Shown here: one piece after another, positions 8,983-18,204 of the stretch
How the letters are laid out: each line of letters opens with the position of its first letter
How positions within the stretch are numbered: the first letter of the stretch is position 1
Assembly: GCA_050744865.1 (NCBI GenBank)
Contig: JBOGHW010000036.1
Location: forward strand, 81,060-145,059
Source: JAKACA01 sp050744865
Lineage (GTDB): Bacteria > Actinomycetota > Acidimicrobiia > Acidimicrobiales > Bog-793
Direction of reading: 5' to 3'
Length of the DNA: 64,000 bases
Program-made: the position numbers and the translations under genes
The notes under the pieces: generated by a model
The model's input: the letters and a program-made list of their open reading frames with translations, nothing else
The model's database searches: none
Told to the model about the DNA's origin: nothing

Positions 8983-11594
8983 AGGAGATCCTCTTCCTCG
9001 GACGTGAGTACCCGCACCCAGCTGACAGTGGTAATCGGCGAAGCAAGCACGACGATGTCGCCGGAGCTTCGGCCGCCAAAGCCCCCGTCGACGTCGTCGT
9101 CAAAGTCGCCATTGGAGTCCCAGTCGAAGTCCCCGTCGAAGCCCTGGTCGAATTGGGCGACGTCCACGAGGTCGACGAGCTCGTCGTCGAGGCCAGCCAC
9201 GTAAGCGTTGAGCTCTGTCGTCCCGCTCCCGAGCGCTAGAGACACCCGAACTACCCAGTCCGCGTCGCAGGCGCGGGTGAGAACGGTGCGGAGCTCCTCT
9301 TGTGTCCGGAAGATCTCGGCAGGCCGCTCCCATGACCCGGCCGAAGCGGCGGACCTTGCCGGGGTTGCCTTGCGCGATGTGGGGGCTGCAACGGCTCTGT
9401 CGGCGCTTGCCACCAGGCGCCTGGCGACCTCGCTCACGCGGTGTGGCTCGATCGCGGCCCCCATGCTCGCACGCGCAGGCTCCTGCCTGGCCCTGGGCCG
9501 GCTCGCCCGCTTGACGATCACCGCGCCGTCCCTCCCCTCTTGGGCGGCCAGATAACCCGCGGCGTGGAGGGTGTCGAGCAACTGGGCGGGGGCCGCATCC
9601 GACACCAGCACGGTCGGCGCGATCTGCCGTGGCGCCAATTTGGCAATCTTCTTGTTGTTGGCCACGTCGGCCAGCAAGGCGGGATCGTCGCTACGCACAA
9701 ATGACTTCGCCGTCCCGACGCGGATCGTGCCGTAACGCCGCGCCACGTCTGCGATGAGGTAAGAGAGTGGTTGCGGCACGGGCGTCTTGGAATGTTGCAG
9801 CAGCCACTCGGCGATCTCCTCGGCAGTAAGACCGCTTTCGAGACCCCGGCGGATCGAGGCTTCGCTGAACCTGTAGAGCGACCCACCTCCGACGGACTCG
9901 GTGTCAGCTACCAGGTCGAGTCGCTCGCGGCACGCCCTGGCTGGTTCCCCAGGCACGAAGGCAGTCAGGTCACCCTGCAGCACCAACTCGGTCGACTCAG
10001 GCCCGAAGCGGGCGAGCAGCCAGTCGCCGGCTGCCTGCCACTGACCCGCCGCCGCCATCCGCCCGAGGTGGCTGAGTGAAAGGTCGAAGGCCAAGCCGAG
10101 TGTCCTGGCATCGTCGAGGACATATTCGGCCTGCTGGGAACTCGGAAAGCTCAGGTCGTTCATGGATGGTGGGACTGACCATTCGACAGCCCTCACGAGG
10201 TCGGACATGTCGGCCGAGCAGCCTTGGGGAAGGCCGGCGAGACCATCCAGCAACGCCCGCCGGTGACGGGCCGCCGCCCGGGAGCCGAACATGCCCGCCA
10301 GTGGAGGGAGCAACTTGCCGGACGAGTCGACCGACCTGGCGGCCGACGGGCTCTCCGGCGAGTCGAGCCAGGCGGCAGTGAGCTTGGCCCAGCGCTCGGC
10401 CGCGGTGAGCACCAACCAGGCGTCGCAGCCATGGGTAGCCAGCAGCTTCGAGCTGCCGTCGGCGTTCAACTCGAGCGCCACGAGCCCGGCCAGATGGGCG
10501 TACTCGATCAACTCAGCGACGTCGTACTCGGATCGGCCGACGACATCTGCGAGCCGGCGGACCTCTCGGATCCCGATACCGCCCGCCTTGAGCCCCTGCG
10601 CGGGATGGGTGCTGAGGCTCTCGAGCAGGGCACCCAGCGTGGCGACGATGTCGCCGGCAGCTTCGGATGCCAGGTCGTCCAGCCCTGCAACCTCGGACGC
10701 CCGTGTGCCGATCGGAGGAGGGGACGGCGTCACGCCGGGGAACAGCTTGCCGTCCCGCAGTGCCAGCGACACCTCTCGGGGCATGCAGCATGAATAGGCA
10801 GAGTTGGCAATCACGAGCCCGTGACTGGCGAGCCAGCCGACCGGATCGTCCGGGTTCGACCGAGCCGAGCGGTAGAGATCCCAGTGGCTATGCGACACGA
10901 CTGGGCGTCCCACGGCAAGCGAACGGGCAAGAGCCGCTGCGCGCGGTGGCGCCGACTTCACGAGACTCCGTACCCGGTCGTGGTCAGCGAGGGCGGCGCC
11001 AATCGCGTCCACGAGCGTCTCCCTGGTGCCCGAGCCTGCCAAGCCGGTGCCCCATGACTTGGCCAGCAGCCTCATGTCGTCCTTGCTTAGGTCCCTCAGG
11101 AGGCGGACTGCCGGGGGGCCAAGGCTGGCCGGGGTGTTGAGCGTGCCGACTGTAGGGTTGAGGCGGATCCAGCCATCCGCCCTCAGCAGCAGAGCACGAT
11201 CCTCCAGCTTGACCAGCGCCGCCTCTATCTCGCTGTCCCTTGCGCCGTTGCCGATTAGGTCCTCGAAGCTGGTTCCCGCAAGCCAGGCGACGTCCCCGCT
11301 CGCGCGGTCGTTCTTCACCAGGACCAGCGTTTCGAGCACGCTGACTGCGAAGTGGTCCAGCGATCGGATGCAACTGGTGATATCGGCGACAGACATCAAC
11401 CTCGCCTGCAAGTCTTCGAAGTGGCGGGGTGCCGGCTCCATCAGCCCAGGCCGGTAGGTCAGGATGGCGGCAATCTGCTCCACATTCAGCCCGCTCAGCA
11501 GCTGGGCGAACGTGGTCCTGTCGTCAGAGACGTTGGACCACCAGAGCTTCGGATCAGCCTGCGTGCCCAGCACCAACGTCATCTGGGTAGCCAC
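8979..11594 (-). CDS. Helicase-associated protein, Rv0862c-like (XPB/Ssl2-like N-terminal domain)
   Basis: An 871-residue soluble protein from GTG 11594 with GAGGAGA upstream. Recognisable features are the N-terminal region (DRTTFAQLLSGLNVEQIA) and long winged-helix-like alpha/beta segments (VRRLADVVGRSEYDVAELIE, LIADVARRYGTIRVG). The C-terminus is acidic and Asp/Gly-rich (DWDSNGDFDDDVDGGFGG). This matches the large actinobacterial partner encoded next to XPB, annotated in databases as a helicase C-terminal or XPB/Ssl2-like N-terminal domain protein. It has no Walker motifs and is not itself a helicase. The role is probably to support or regulate XPB in repair; this is inferred from the fixed pairing. 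Confidence 0.85.
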   Translation of the reverse strand: MATQMTLVLGTQADPKLWWSNVSDDRTTFAQLLSGLNVEQIAAILTYRPGLMEPAPRHFEDLQARLMSVADITSCIRSLDHFAVSVLETLVLVKNDRASGDVAWLAGTSFEDLIGNGARDSEIEAALVKLEDRALLLRADGWIRLNPTVGTLNTPASLGPPAVRLLRDLSKDDMRLLAKSWGTGLAGSGTRETLVDAIGAALADHDRVRSLVKSAPPRAAALARSLAVGRPVVSHSHWDLYRSARSNPDDPVGWLASHGLVIANSAYSCCMPREVSLALRDGKLFPGVTPSPPPIGTRASEVAGLDDLASEAAGDIVATLGALLESLSTHPAQGLKAGGIGIREVRRLADVVGRSEYDVAELIEYAHLAGLVALELNADGSSKLLATHGCDAWLVLTAAERWAKLTAAWLDSPESPSAARSVDSSGKLLPPLAGMFGSRAAARHRRALLDGLAGLPQGCSADMSDLVRAVEWSVPPSMNDLSFPSSQQAEYVLDDARTLGLAFDLSLSHLGRMAAAGQWQAAGDWLLARFGPESTELVLQGDLTAFVPGEPARACRERLDLVADTESVGGGSLYRFSEASIRRGLESGLTAEEIAEWLLQHSKTPVPQPLSYLIADVARRYGTIRVGTAKSFVRSDDPALLADVANNKKIAKLAPRQIAPTVLVSDAAPAQLLDTLHAAGYLAAQEGRDGAVIVKRASRPRARQEPARASMGAAIEPHRVSEVARRLVASADRAVAAPTSRKATPARSAASAGSWERPAEIFRTQEELRTVLTRACDADWVVRVSLALGSGTTELNAYVAGLDDELVDLVDVAQFDQGFDGDFDWDSNGDFDDDVDGGFGGRSSGDIVVLASPITTVSWVRVLTSEEEDLL

Positions 11595-11716
11595 CGCTCA
11601 GCGTCTCCTCACACTCCCGGCTCCCCTCAAGTGGAGCCCTCGGGCGGATGGTAGCCACGTTTGCCATCGCCTCTCGCGGATGCCCGGTGAGCTGCCGCGA
11701 GTCGCCTACGTAGGGG

Positions 11717-11777
11717 CAGGTGGGCCGTCTCACGCGCCTAACGCGCCCCGAGAAACGTACGTCCGGCGCCCCACCTG
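11717..11777 (+). repeat. Dispersed 60-bp inverted-repeat element, copy A
   Basis: Begins CAGGTGGGCCG and ends CGGCGCCCCACCTG, so the termini are inverted repeats. The interior carries TCACGCGCC and AACGTACGTC. It lies in the 236-bp divergent gap between the helicase-partner gene and the DUF4118-like gene. The same element occurs at 22925, 38975 (inverted) and 45006. Confidence 0.85.
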
Positions 11778-11830
11778 CCTTCCCACCACCAGCCCACCAC
11801 CAGCCCACACCAGGAGTACTCTCACTACTG

Positions 11831-12760
11831 GTGGCAGCGATCAGCGACTCCGTGGCAAGTGACTTCGAGTCGAGCCACCAGCCAGAGCGGCAACGGTGGT
11901 GGGCGAGAGACTCGCTGATCGTCGCAGCCCTGACCGGCGTGCTCGTACCGCTGGTGATCGTCACTGCATGGATCCCGGTCCGCTCGAGGCTTCCGAACAC
12001 GGACCTCGCTCTCGTCCTGGTGGGAGCCATAGGTGCCATCGGCGCGCTCCGTCACCGCGAGGCTGTCGTGCTGGCGGCCGTGTCCGGCGCCCTGTGGTTC
12101 GAGTTCTTCGACACGGTCCCTTACGAGCGCTGGGCCATTGCCCGCAATCCTGACGTCGAGACGACCGTCGTCCTGGCCGTTGTGTCGCTGCTCGGCGGCG
12201 AGCTGGTTCTGCGTGCGGGCCGCTACCGGCGCGCCTCGCGGGACGACGAGGAGAACCTCACCAACGTCCGCCAGGCTGCGGAGCTTGTCGCCAGCGGCGA
12301 GGAGCTGGTGCATGTCATCGCGTCGGTGGCCGGCCAGCTGGCACGACTCCTCGCTCTGGACAGTTGCGAATTCGAAGCAATGCCTGCCGACCCCGCGCTC
12401 CCCCAGGTGAGCAGGCTCGGCATCATCGAGGACGTCGCCCCGCTCGGACCGTGCCCACACGTCCGGGCTGACATGGCCGAGATGCCCGTCATAGTGCAGG
12501 GCGAGCCGCTCGGTTACTTCGTCCTCAAGTTCGGGACCACCGGCGTCCCCTCGTGCGAGCGGTTGAGGGTTGGGGTGACGCTCGGTGACCACGTGGGGGC
12601 TGCGTTTCTCGCGCAGGCTCCGCCGCCGCCGCCCAAGGCGCCCGAGCCTCGCCTGAGGGTCGTCAAGCGCAGGTTTGGCGAGCCCGCCGGCGCCGAGTTG
12701 AGCGGGAGCGCTCAGGAAACTGCCGGCTTCTCCTCCCAGCTGGGCAGGATGATCTCGTAG
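11831..12760 (+). CDS. DUF4118/KdpD-like membrane protein
   Basis: About 309 residues from GTG 11831. There is no strong Shine-Dalgarno site; AGGAG lies 16 bases upstream, and the frame is open to 11720. Four hydrophobic helices (about residues 20-125) include GALWFEFFDTVPYERWAIA, which matches the DUF4118 membrane domain of KdpD-type sensor kinases. A helical linker and a GAF-like soluble part (EELVHVIASVAGQLARLLAL to VGVTLGDHVGAAFLAQ) follow, then a Pro-rich tail. No histidine-kinase or other catalytic domain is present, so it may be a stand-alone sensory membrane module. Its 3' end overlaps the convergent permease gene by 49 bp. Confidence 0.72.
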   Translation: MAAISDSVASDFESSHQPERQRWWARDSLIVAALTGVLVPLVIVTAWIPVRSRLPNTDLALVLVGAIGAIGALRHREAVVLAAVSGALWFEFFDTVPYERWAIARNPDVETTVVLAVVSLLGGELVLRAGRYRRASRDDEENLTNVRQAAELVASGEELVHVIASVAGQLARLLALDSCEFEAMPADPALPQVSRLGIIEDVAPLGPCPHVRADMAEMPVIVQGEPLGYFVLKFGTTGVPSCERLRVGVTLGDHVGAAFLAQAPPPPPKAPEPRLRVVKRRFGEPAGAELSGSAQETAGFSSQLGRMIS

Positions 12761-15093
12761 CCAGGATTGATCATCGCCAACTGACCGTCGTGCTTGCCGA
12801 CCATGCCTTCGGCGACCACAGTGGCGCCGACCGAGATGCCGGCCACCTGGCGCCGCCCGAGGAACACCACGTTGATCGCCCCGCTCTCATCCACGACGGT
12901 GCACTCGAGGCTGTGGACGCCCGACCAAGGCTGGACTCTCATGGACCGGACCCGGCCGTGGATGCGGCCGCGGCTCCGGTAGACCAGCTCTCCAATTGAG
13001 GTGACGCCTTCCATGCGGGCCATCTTGGTCGATGAACCCGGCTGGCGCACGGCATGCTTGTCCATCTCTTTCCGGCGCTCGTTCGTATCCCGTGCGGCGG
13101 CGGCCCGCTGCCTCGACCGCAGCAGCTTGCCCACGTCGAATGCCGCGATGGTCGCACTGACGTGAGGCAGGCCCGCCACCGCCGTCACGATGCGGTCGGC
13201 GGTGTTGGCGTGCAGCAACCGGTTGAACACCCCGGCATAGATCCTTCGCGGCAGTACCAACGTGACCTCTGTGCGGCCGTCAGAGGCCAGGTCGGCTGCC
13301 ATCTTCGTCACCGCTCTGACGATGCGCCTGTCCTGGCACTCGACGAGCTCGAGAGGGATGCGCCAGCGATTGACCCCGATCCAGTGGCGGGCCATCTTCT
13401 CTGCGCGGGCACGGTCGGTGACGAAGTGGACGGCGCGGGCCTCCCCGGAGGGGTCGAGCGACCGCGCCAGCTGGATGGCGCGTGCCGTTGCGAGGTCGAG
13501 GCTGTCGACCAGGACGACCACGACGTGGTCGCGAAGCACGGGCGAGTCGGCGGCAGTGGTATCGGCATCCTCGGCGAGTACCTGGCGTTCCTCGGTGTAC
13601 CGGCGGTTCGTCCGCGTCAACAACCAGACGATCAGCGGGATGCACAGGACCACCAGCCAGGCCCCTCGGCTGAACTCGGTCACGACGAAGATCGTGGTGA
13701 CCACGAAGCTGGCGACGCAGGCCGCCATCGCCATCGTCAGGTCGCGCCGGCGATGGGCGTGGGGGTGGGTGAGGTGGTACTTCGTCATCCCGGCGCCGGC
13801 CATGGTGAAGCCGGTGAACACCGTGCAGGCGTAGAGCGGTATCAGGCTGGCGACTTCGGCGCGTGTGACGACGAGGAGCGCTATCGAGGCAACGGTGAGG
13901 GCGCAGATGCCGTTGGAGTAGACAAGGCGGTGGCCCCTTGTGCGAAGAGTCCGCGGCAGGTACGAGTCCTCGGCGATGAAGTTCATGAGGAGCGGGAAGC
14001 CGTTGTAGCTCGTGTTGGCGCCGAGGACGAGGATGAGAGCCGTGCTGAACTGCAGCGAGTAAAAGGCCAGTCTCCCGAGCGGGCCGGGCCCGAACACCGC
14101 TTGGCCGATCTCGGAAAGAATAGTGGGCGTGCCTGACACGAACGGTACGGCATGCGTCAGGGCGGCGAAGGCCGACACCCCAAGAAACATCAGCCCGAGT
14201 ATCGACGCCATCATCACCAGCGTGCGGCGGGCGTTTCTCACTGCCGGCTCACGGAAGACCGGGACAGCGTTCGAGATCGCCTCCATGCCTGTCATCGCCG
14301 AGCCACCGTTGGCGAAGCCGCGCAAGAACAAGAATATGGGGAGGCCGAGCAGCAGCCCGGTTCCTTCGACCCCGACGGCGATGTGACCGGGGGCCACGAG
14401 AGGGAATCGGTGAAGATGACCGTCGGCCACCAGCCTGGCCAAGCCGACGACAAGCAAGAACCCCATGTTCGCCAAGAACCAGTACGTGGGCAAGGCGAAG
14501 ATGCGCCCCGCCTCGCGGATCCCTCGCAGGTTCCCGTACGTCAGCAGGAGTACGAAGCCGATCGCCAGCTCGACCGGGTAAGGCGACAGGGCCGGGAAGG
14601 CGGAGATGACGGCGTCCACGCCGGCGGCGATCGAGACCGCAACGGTCAGCGTGTAGCTAAGCAAGAGAGCGGCACCGGGGATCTGGGCGACGGCAAAGCC
14701 GAAGTTCTCCCTACTCACCACGTACGACCCGCCCGACACCGGGTAGGCCTTGACGACTTGCCGGTAGCAGACGCACACCAGGCCCAGAACCAGCAGCAGC
14801 ATCAGGGTGACGGGCGTGATCAGGGCGAAGGCGGCCAGGCCGGCCGCCGGGACCAGGATCCGCAGGATCGACTCGGTGGCGTAGGCAGCCGACGACATGA
14901 CGTCGGACGAGAGCACTGCCAGAGCCGTGGGCTTGCCGAGACGTTCCGAGTGGAGGTCGTCGTTGTTGAGGGGAGGGCCAAGCAGGGCCCGCTTGAGCTT
15001 GTACCCCGTCGTCTCGGGAACATCTGCCAAGCCGTGCTTGGGTGCCTGCGGAGACTCGCGCCAGATCGGCTCAGCTGTCATGGTCGAGTCCAT
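12712..15093 (-). CDS. APC-family permease fused to C-terminal OB-fold domain
   Basis: A 793-residue protein from ATG 15093; a TTG 15 bases upstream or the ATG 12 bases downstream are alternatives. Residues about 45-480 form about 12 membrane helices of the amino acid/polyamine/organocation superfamily. Typical segments are SSDVMSSAAYATE, VSGGSYVVSRENFG and FANGGSAMTGMEAISN, the pattern of KimA/YdaO-like transporters. A cytosolic alpha/beta region follows (VVVLVDSLDLATARAIQLAR to AAFDVGKLLR), resembling the universal-stress-like tail of that group. From about residue 695, GELVYRSRGRIHGRVRSM to GKHDGQLAMINPGYEIILP is an OB-fold resembling the small OB-fold proteins often encoded next to such permeases in actinobacteria. 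The join is one uninterrupted frame. Substrate (K+ or amino acid) is not certain. Confidence 0.85.
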   Translation of the reverse strand: MDSTMTAEPIWRESPQAPKHGLADVPETTGYKLKRALLGPPLNNDDLHSERLGKPTALAVLSSDVMSSAAYATESILRILVPAAGLAAFALITPVTLMLLLVLGLVCVCYRQVVKAYPVSGGSYVVSRENFGFAVAQIPGAALLLSYTLTVAVSIAAGVDAVISAFPALSPYPVELAIGFVLLLTYGNLRGIREAGRIFALPTYWFLANMGFLLVVGLARLVADGHLHRFPLVAPGHIAVGVEGTGLLLGLPIFLFLRGFANGGSAMTGMEAISNAVPVFREPAVRNARRTLVMMASILGLMFLGVSAFAALTHAVPFVSGTPTILSEIGQAVFGPGPLGRLAFYSLQFSTALILVLGANTSYNGFPLLMNFIAEDSYLPRTLRTRGHRLVYSNGICALTVASIALLVVTRAEVASLIPLYACTVFTGFTMAGAGMTKYHLTHPHAHRRRDLTMAMAACVASFVVTTIFVVTEFSRGAWLVVLCIPLIVWLLTRTNRRYTEERQVLAEDADTTAADSPVLRDHVVVVLVDSLDLATARAIQLARSLDPSGEARAVHFVTDRARAEKMARHWIGVNRWRIPLELVECQDRRIVRAVTKMAADLASDGRTEVTLVLPRRIYAGVFNRLLHANTADRIVTAVAGLPHVSATIAAFDVGKLLRSRQRAAAARDTNERRKEMDKHAVRQPGSSTKMARMEGVTSIGELVYRSRGRIHGRVRSMRVQPWSGVHSLECTVVDESGAINVVFLGRRQVAGISVGATVVAEGMVGKHDGQLAMINPGYEIILPSWEEKPAVS

Positions 15094-15171
15094 CCCGCCT
15101 TGGCACAAGCTCGGACGATAGTGCTGGGCGTGGCCCGTGGCGTGGCCCCTGGAGGGACGGCGTGGAATCTT

Positions 15172-16146
15172 CTAGCGGATCTCCCGCCAGTGCAGCGCCC
15201 CGAGTGCCAGTAGCCCCGCCGCCGCCGCCATCGCTACGAGCTCGAGCGTGGCCAAGGGGGCAGCACCGCCGTTGCCGAGCGAGCTCGGCCACAGGACGAC
15301 GGTGAAGTTGGATTGCGTGAGCTCGGACGACACCAGGCTCCTCGTCACGACTCCGACCGCACCTGTGAAGCCGGCGTAGGCGAGATGAGGCTGCAGCGCC
15401 ACGAATGCCCGGTCGAGCAGCACGAAGGCGCCGGCACCCCCGACGGCTCCGAGGGTCGAGCGCACGAGCAACCCGCCGGCCACCGTCACGGCGATCATCA
15501 CGGCTGGTGTGAGCAGGCCGGCAGCGATGGTCCAGCCCCAAGCCGGTAGGGCTGCTCCCGACCACGGCGCCCCGGAAGGCGCCGGCAAGGGGCGGATCGC
15601 CTGCAGCAGGCGTCCGGTGGCGACGCTGCACACGGCGCACACGAGAATGGCTCCGAGCGTCACGGCGTAGGCGCCGCCGAGCTTGCCGGCGACTACCCGC
15701 CCGCGCCGTTGCTGCTGGATGATCGATGCCTTGAGGCCGCCGCTGCGCAGCTCGGTGTCGACTGCGATACTGCCGAGGCTCATCGCCACGCCGACGCCGA
15801 CGGCGGTGGCGAACATGCCCAGGGTGAACACGAGCTCACCCAGCGGTGAGATCCCGAGCCAACCGGCGCGGGCAGCCCGCTCGTCGTCGACGATCTGGCC
15901 TGAGAGCGCCGCTCGGTAGGCGTCCGCCTGCTTGGCGGTGCAGGCGACGGCGTGACCCGGGCTCCCCGTGGTGCACGGCATCCCAAGCAGTCTCCGGTAC
16001 TCCTCGATGCCGGTGGCAAACTGGTAGCTGACGCCTTGGCTGTGCCACTGGACGAAGACCATGAAGGCAACGGCCATCCCGGTCACCACCCACACTCCGC
16101 GTGACCGGCTGAGCTTGAGCAGCTCTGCCCTTAGCAACAGCACCAC
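15172..16146 (-). CDS. ABC transporter permease, ABC-2 type
   Basis: About 324 residues. I chose GTG 16146, one base after the stop of the ATPase gene, because the product then begins VVLLLRAELLKLSRSRGVWV, the usual cytosolic start of ABC-2 permeases. Longer versions would lie inside the ATPase gene. Six hydrophobic segments follow, with a long external loop between TM1 and TM2 containing paired Cys (GMPCTTGSPGHAVACTAKQ). It forms the membrane part of the exporter with the ATPase encoded immediately upstream. The substrate is unknown. Confidence 0.85.
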   Translation of the reverse strand: MVLLLRAELLKLSRSRGVWVVTGMAVAFMVFVQWHSQGVSYQFATGIEEYRRLLGMPCTTGSPGHAVACTAKQADAYRAALSGQIVDDERAARAGWLGISPLGELVFTLGMFATAVGVGVAMSLGSIAVDTELRSGGLKASIIQQQRRGRVVAGKLGGAYAVTLGAILVCAVCSVATGRLLQAIRPLPAPSGAPWSGAALPAWGWTIAAGLLTPAVMIAVTVAGGLLVRSTLGAVGGAGAFVLLDRAFVALQPHLAYAGFTGAVGVVTRSLVSSELTQSNFTVVLWPSSLGNGGAAPLATLELVAMAAAAGLLALGALHWREIR

Positions 16147-16147
16147 G

Positions 16148-17059
16148 CTAGACCGCTTCCTCTCCTTGGCAGGCTCCCGAGTCGGCCAGCCTGAAGAACA
16201 GCTCCTCGAGATTGGAACGCTTGACACGCACGTCCGACGGAACGATGCCCCCGCCAGTCAGGACCTCGAGCAAGCGCTGGAGAGGGACGCCCTCGCACCT
16301 GACGGTGCCACCGGTCGGGCTTGCCTCGGCTCCAAGCCCGGCGGCCGCCAGTAGCTGCACGGCTTCGCCCGGCCTTTCGACGACCAGCTCGATCACCTCA
16401 CCTCGCGCCGGGAGGTCGGCTGGTGGCCCGCAGTACTGCGGTCGCCCCCGGTCCAACAAGACCAGCGTCCCGGCCAGGTCCTCGACCTCGCGGAGGTCGT
16501 GGCTCGACCACAGGATCGTGCGGCCTTCGTCGCTGAGCGAGGCGATGAGCTCTCGCATGTCACGGATGCCGACTGTGTCCATGCCGGACGTCGGCTCGTC
16601 GAGAATCAGGAGGTTGGCTTCTCCCAGCAGCACCGAGGCGACGGCTAGGCGTTGCCTCATTCCCGTCGAGTACGCCGACAGGCGCGTGGAGCCGGCGTGG
16701 AGGCCAACTCTTGCCATCGCACGCTTGGCCTCTGCCAGCCCGACGGCCAGCCCAGCGGTCCAGGCGAGAACCCGAAGGTTGTCGGGACCACTGAGCTGAC
16801 CGTAGAGACCTGGGCCGTCGATGAGCGCCGCCAGCTTGGCACCCGGTGCTGCCTGAGCGCTGACCGGTGTGATCGAAAAGGAGCCCGAACTAGCTTTGGC
16901 CAGACCGGCCAAGATCCGGAACAGCGTCGTCTTGCCCGCTCCGTTGGGGCCGACGACGGCCACAACGCTTCCGCCTCCTGCCTCGAAGCTGACGTCCTCG
17001 AGCACGATCCTCGAGCGATACGCCTTTCCGAGCTGCGACACCGAGATTGTCACGCTCAT
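16148..17059 (-). CDS. ABC transporter ATP-binding protein
   Basis: A 303-residue NBD from ATG 17059. Walker A is VGPNGAGKTT, the signature is YSTGMRQRLAVAS (the first Ser and Gly of LSGGQ become T and M), Walker B is LLILDEPTSGMD with the catalytic Glu, and the switch is WSSHDLREVEDL. A C-terminal extension of about 80 residues after the core is typical of ABC-2 exporter ATPases of the drug/bacitracin-resistance type. It pairs with the next gene, the permease, at 1-bp spacing. No regulator gene is adjacent. Confidence 0.9.
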   Translation of the reverse strand: MSVTISVSQLGKAYRSRIVLEDVSFEAGGGSVVAVVGPNGAGKTTLFRILAGLAKASSGSFSITPVSAQAAPGAKLAALIDGPGLYGQLSGPDNLRVLAWTAGLAVGLAEAKRAMARVGLHAGSTRLSAYSTGMRQRLAVASVLLGEANLLILDEPTSGMDTVGIRDMRELIASLSDEGRTILWSSHDLREVEDLAGTLVLLDRGRPQYCGPPADLPARGEVIELVVERPGEAVQLLAAAGLGAEASPTGGTVRCEGVPLQRLLEVLTGGGIVPSDVRVKRSNLEELFFRLADSGACQGEEAV

Positions 17060-17081
17060 CGACTGTGTCGTCTCGTCCCGG

Positions 17082-17516
17082 CTAGTTCTTGCAGCTGAAG
17101 ACGGTGCCGCCAGTCGTGAGGACCTGGTGGGTCTTCAGATAGTTGCGGGCGTAGAACTCGTAGGTCCCGCCACTGCAGTTGAACACTCCCTCTTGTACGA
17201 CCGAGATCGCTACGTGATTGCCCGAGTCCCACGAGTTGTCCGTCGTCCACCCGTACCAGTGGTGCGTCTCGTAGTTCTCGATGACTCGGACGACCGAGTT
17301 CGCGTCGTCGGACATGTAGGTGGCGGCCCAGGCGAATGCCTGGCCGTTCACGATGAGCGGAGGGTTCGACTGCTCACCACAGACGCTGTCCTTCGAGATG
17401 CAGTGGACGACGTTCTTCGTCGACGAGAGTGAAGATGCAAAAGCACCGGGCACACCAAGGACGAAGCCCGTCGATAGTCCGACGGCGGCAATGACCGCCA
17501 CGTTACGGAGTTTCAT
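17082..17516 (-). CDS. Small secreted protein with four cysteines, unknown function
   Basis: 144 residues from ATG 17516, with GGGAGA 5 bases upstream. A signal peptide is clear: MKLRNVAVIAAVGLSTGFVL, cleaved near GAFA-SS. The mature part (about 115 residues) has four Cys (VHCIS, SVCGE, FNCSG, FSCKN), probably two disulfides, and is rich in Trp/Tyr/His (ETHHWYGWTTDNSWDSGNH). I recognise no family. Upstream, TTGCTC and ATACAG spaced by 17 bases could be a promoter (weak). It follows the ABC exporter genes' 5' end on the same strand, 22 bp before the ATPase start, so cotranscription with the exporter is possible. Confidence 0.75.
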   Translation of the reverse strand: MKLRNVAVIAAVGLSTGFVLGVPGAFASSLSSTKNVVHCISKDSVCGEQSNPPLIVNGQAFAWAATYMSDDANSVVRVIENYETHHWYGWTTDNSWDSGNHVAISVVQEGVFNCSGGTYEFYARNYLKTHQVLTTGGTVFSCKN

Positions 17517-17623
17517 ATCATCTCCCTGTATCTGTTGTACTTTGGCGGGAGCAAGTTAGCCGAGGCGGCCGAGGCGGTCAAGCCGCTGTGCGATCCCCCG
17601 GCCCGGCCCTGCGGCGAACGTCG

Positions 17624-18199
17624 CTAGCCAGGCTTGGAGGCGCAGGTCACGAGGTGGTCGTCGACAACCCCGACAGACTGCAGGTACGAGTAGACGATCG
17701 TCGAGCCCACGAACGTGAAGCCACGACGCTTCAAGTCCTTGCTCACCTGGTCGGAGAGCTCTGACCGGGCGAGGACGTCGCTCATCGTCGTCGGTCGGTT
17801 GACAATCGGCGCGCCCCCTACGTAGGCCCAAAGGTAGGCGCCGAACGAGCCCCACTCCTCGGCAACTTCGAGGTAAGCCTGCGCGTTCCTCACAACCGAG
17901 CGCAGCTTGAGACGGTTGCGGACGATTCCGGGATTCTCAAGCAGTGACGCCATCTTGACGTCGTCGTACCGGGAGGCACGAGACGGGTCGAACCCGTCGA
18001 GTGCTTGCCGGTAGTTCTCGCGCTTGGCGAGTATCGTCGCCCATGAGAGCCCGGCCTGTGCGCCCTCGAGGATGAGCATCTCGAACAGGTGCCTCTCGTC
18101 GCGTGACGGCTTGCCCCACTCGTGGTCGTGGTAGGCGCGCATCGCTTCGCTGCTTTCGGCCCAAGGGCACCTGTCGACCCGCGTCACAGCCTGCTGCAT
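17624..18199 (-). CDS. tag: DNA-3-methyladenine glycosylase I
   Basis: 191 residues from ATG 18199 (MQQAVTRVDRCPWAESSEAM); longer starts lie inside the upstream gene. The zinc-binding, base-recognition N-terminus is present: CPWA, then YHDHEWGKP, then HLFEMLILEGAQAGLSWATI, and the C-terminal zinc-site His of DDHLVTCASKPG. The fold is helix-hairpin-helix (KRRGFTFVGSTIVYSYLQSVG). It removes 3-methyladenine from alkylated DNA as a monofunctional glycosylase. It starts 5 bp after the FHA-PrsW gene and is probably expressed with it. Confidence 0.95.
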   Translation of the reverse strand: MQQAVTRVDRCPWAESSEAMRAYHDHEWGKPSRDERHLFEMLILEGAQAGLSWATILAKRENYRQALDGFDPSRASRYDDVKMASLLENPGIVRNRLKLRSVVRNAQAYLEVAEEWGSFGAYLWAYVGGAPIVNRPTTMSDVLARSELSDQVSKDLKRRGFTFVGSTIVYSYLQSVGVVDDHLVTCASKPG

Positions 18200-18204
18200 C
18201 GGCT

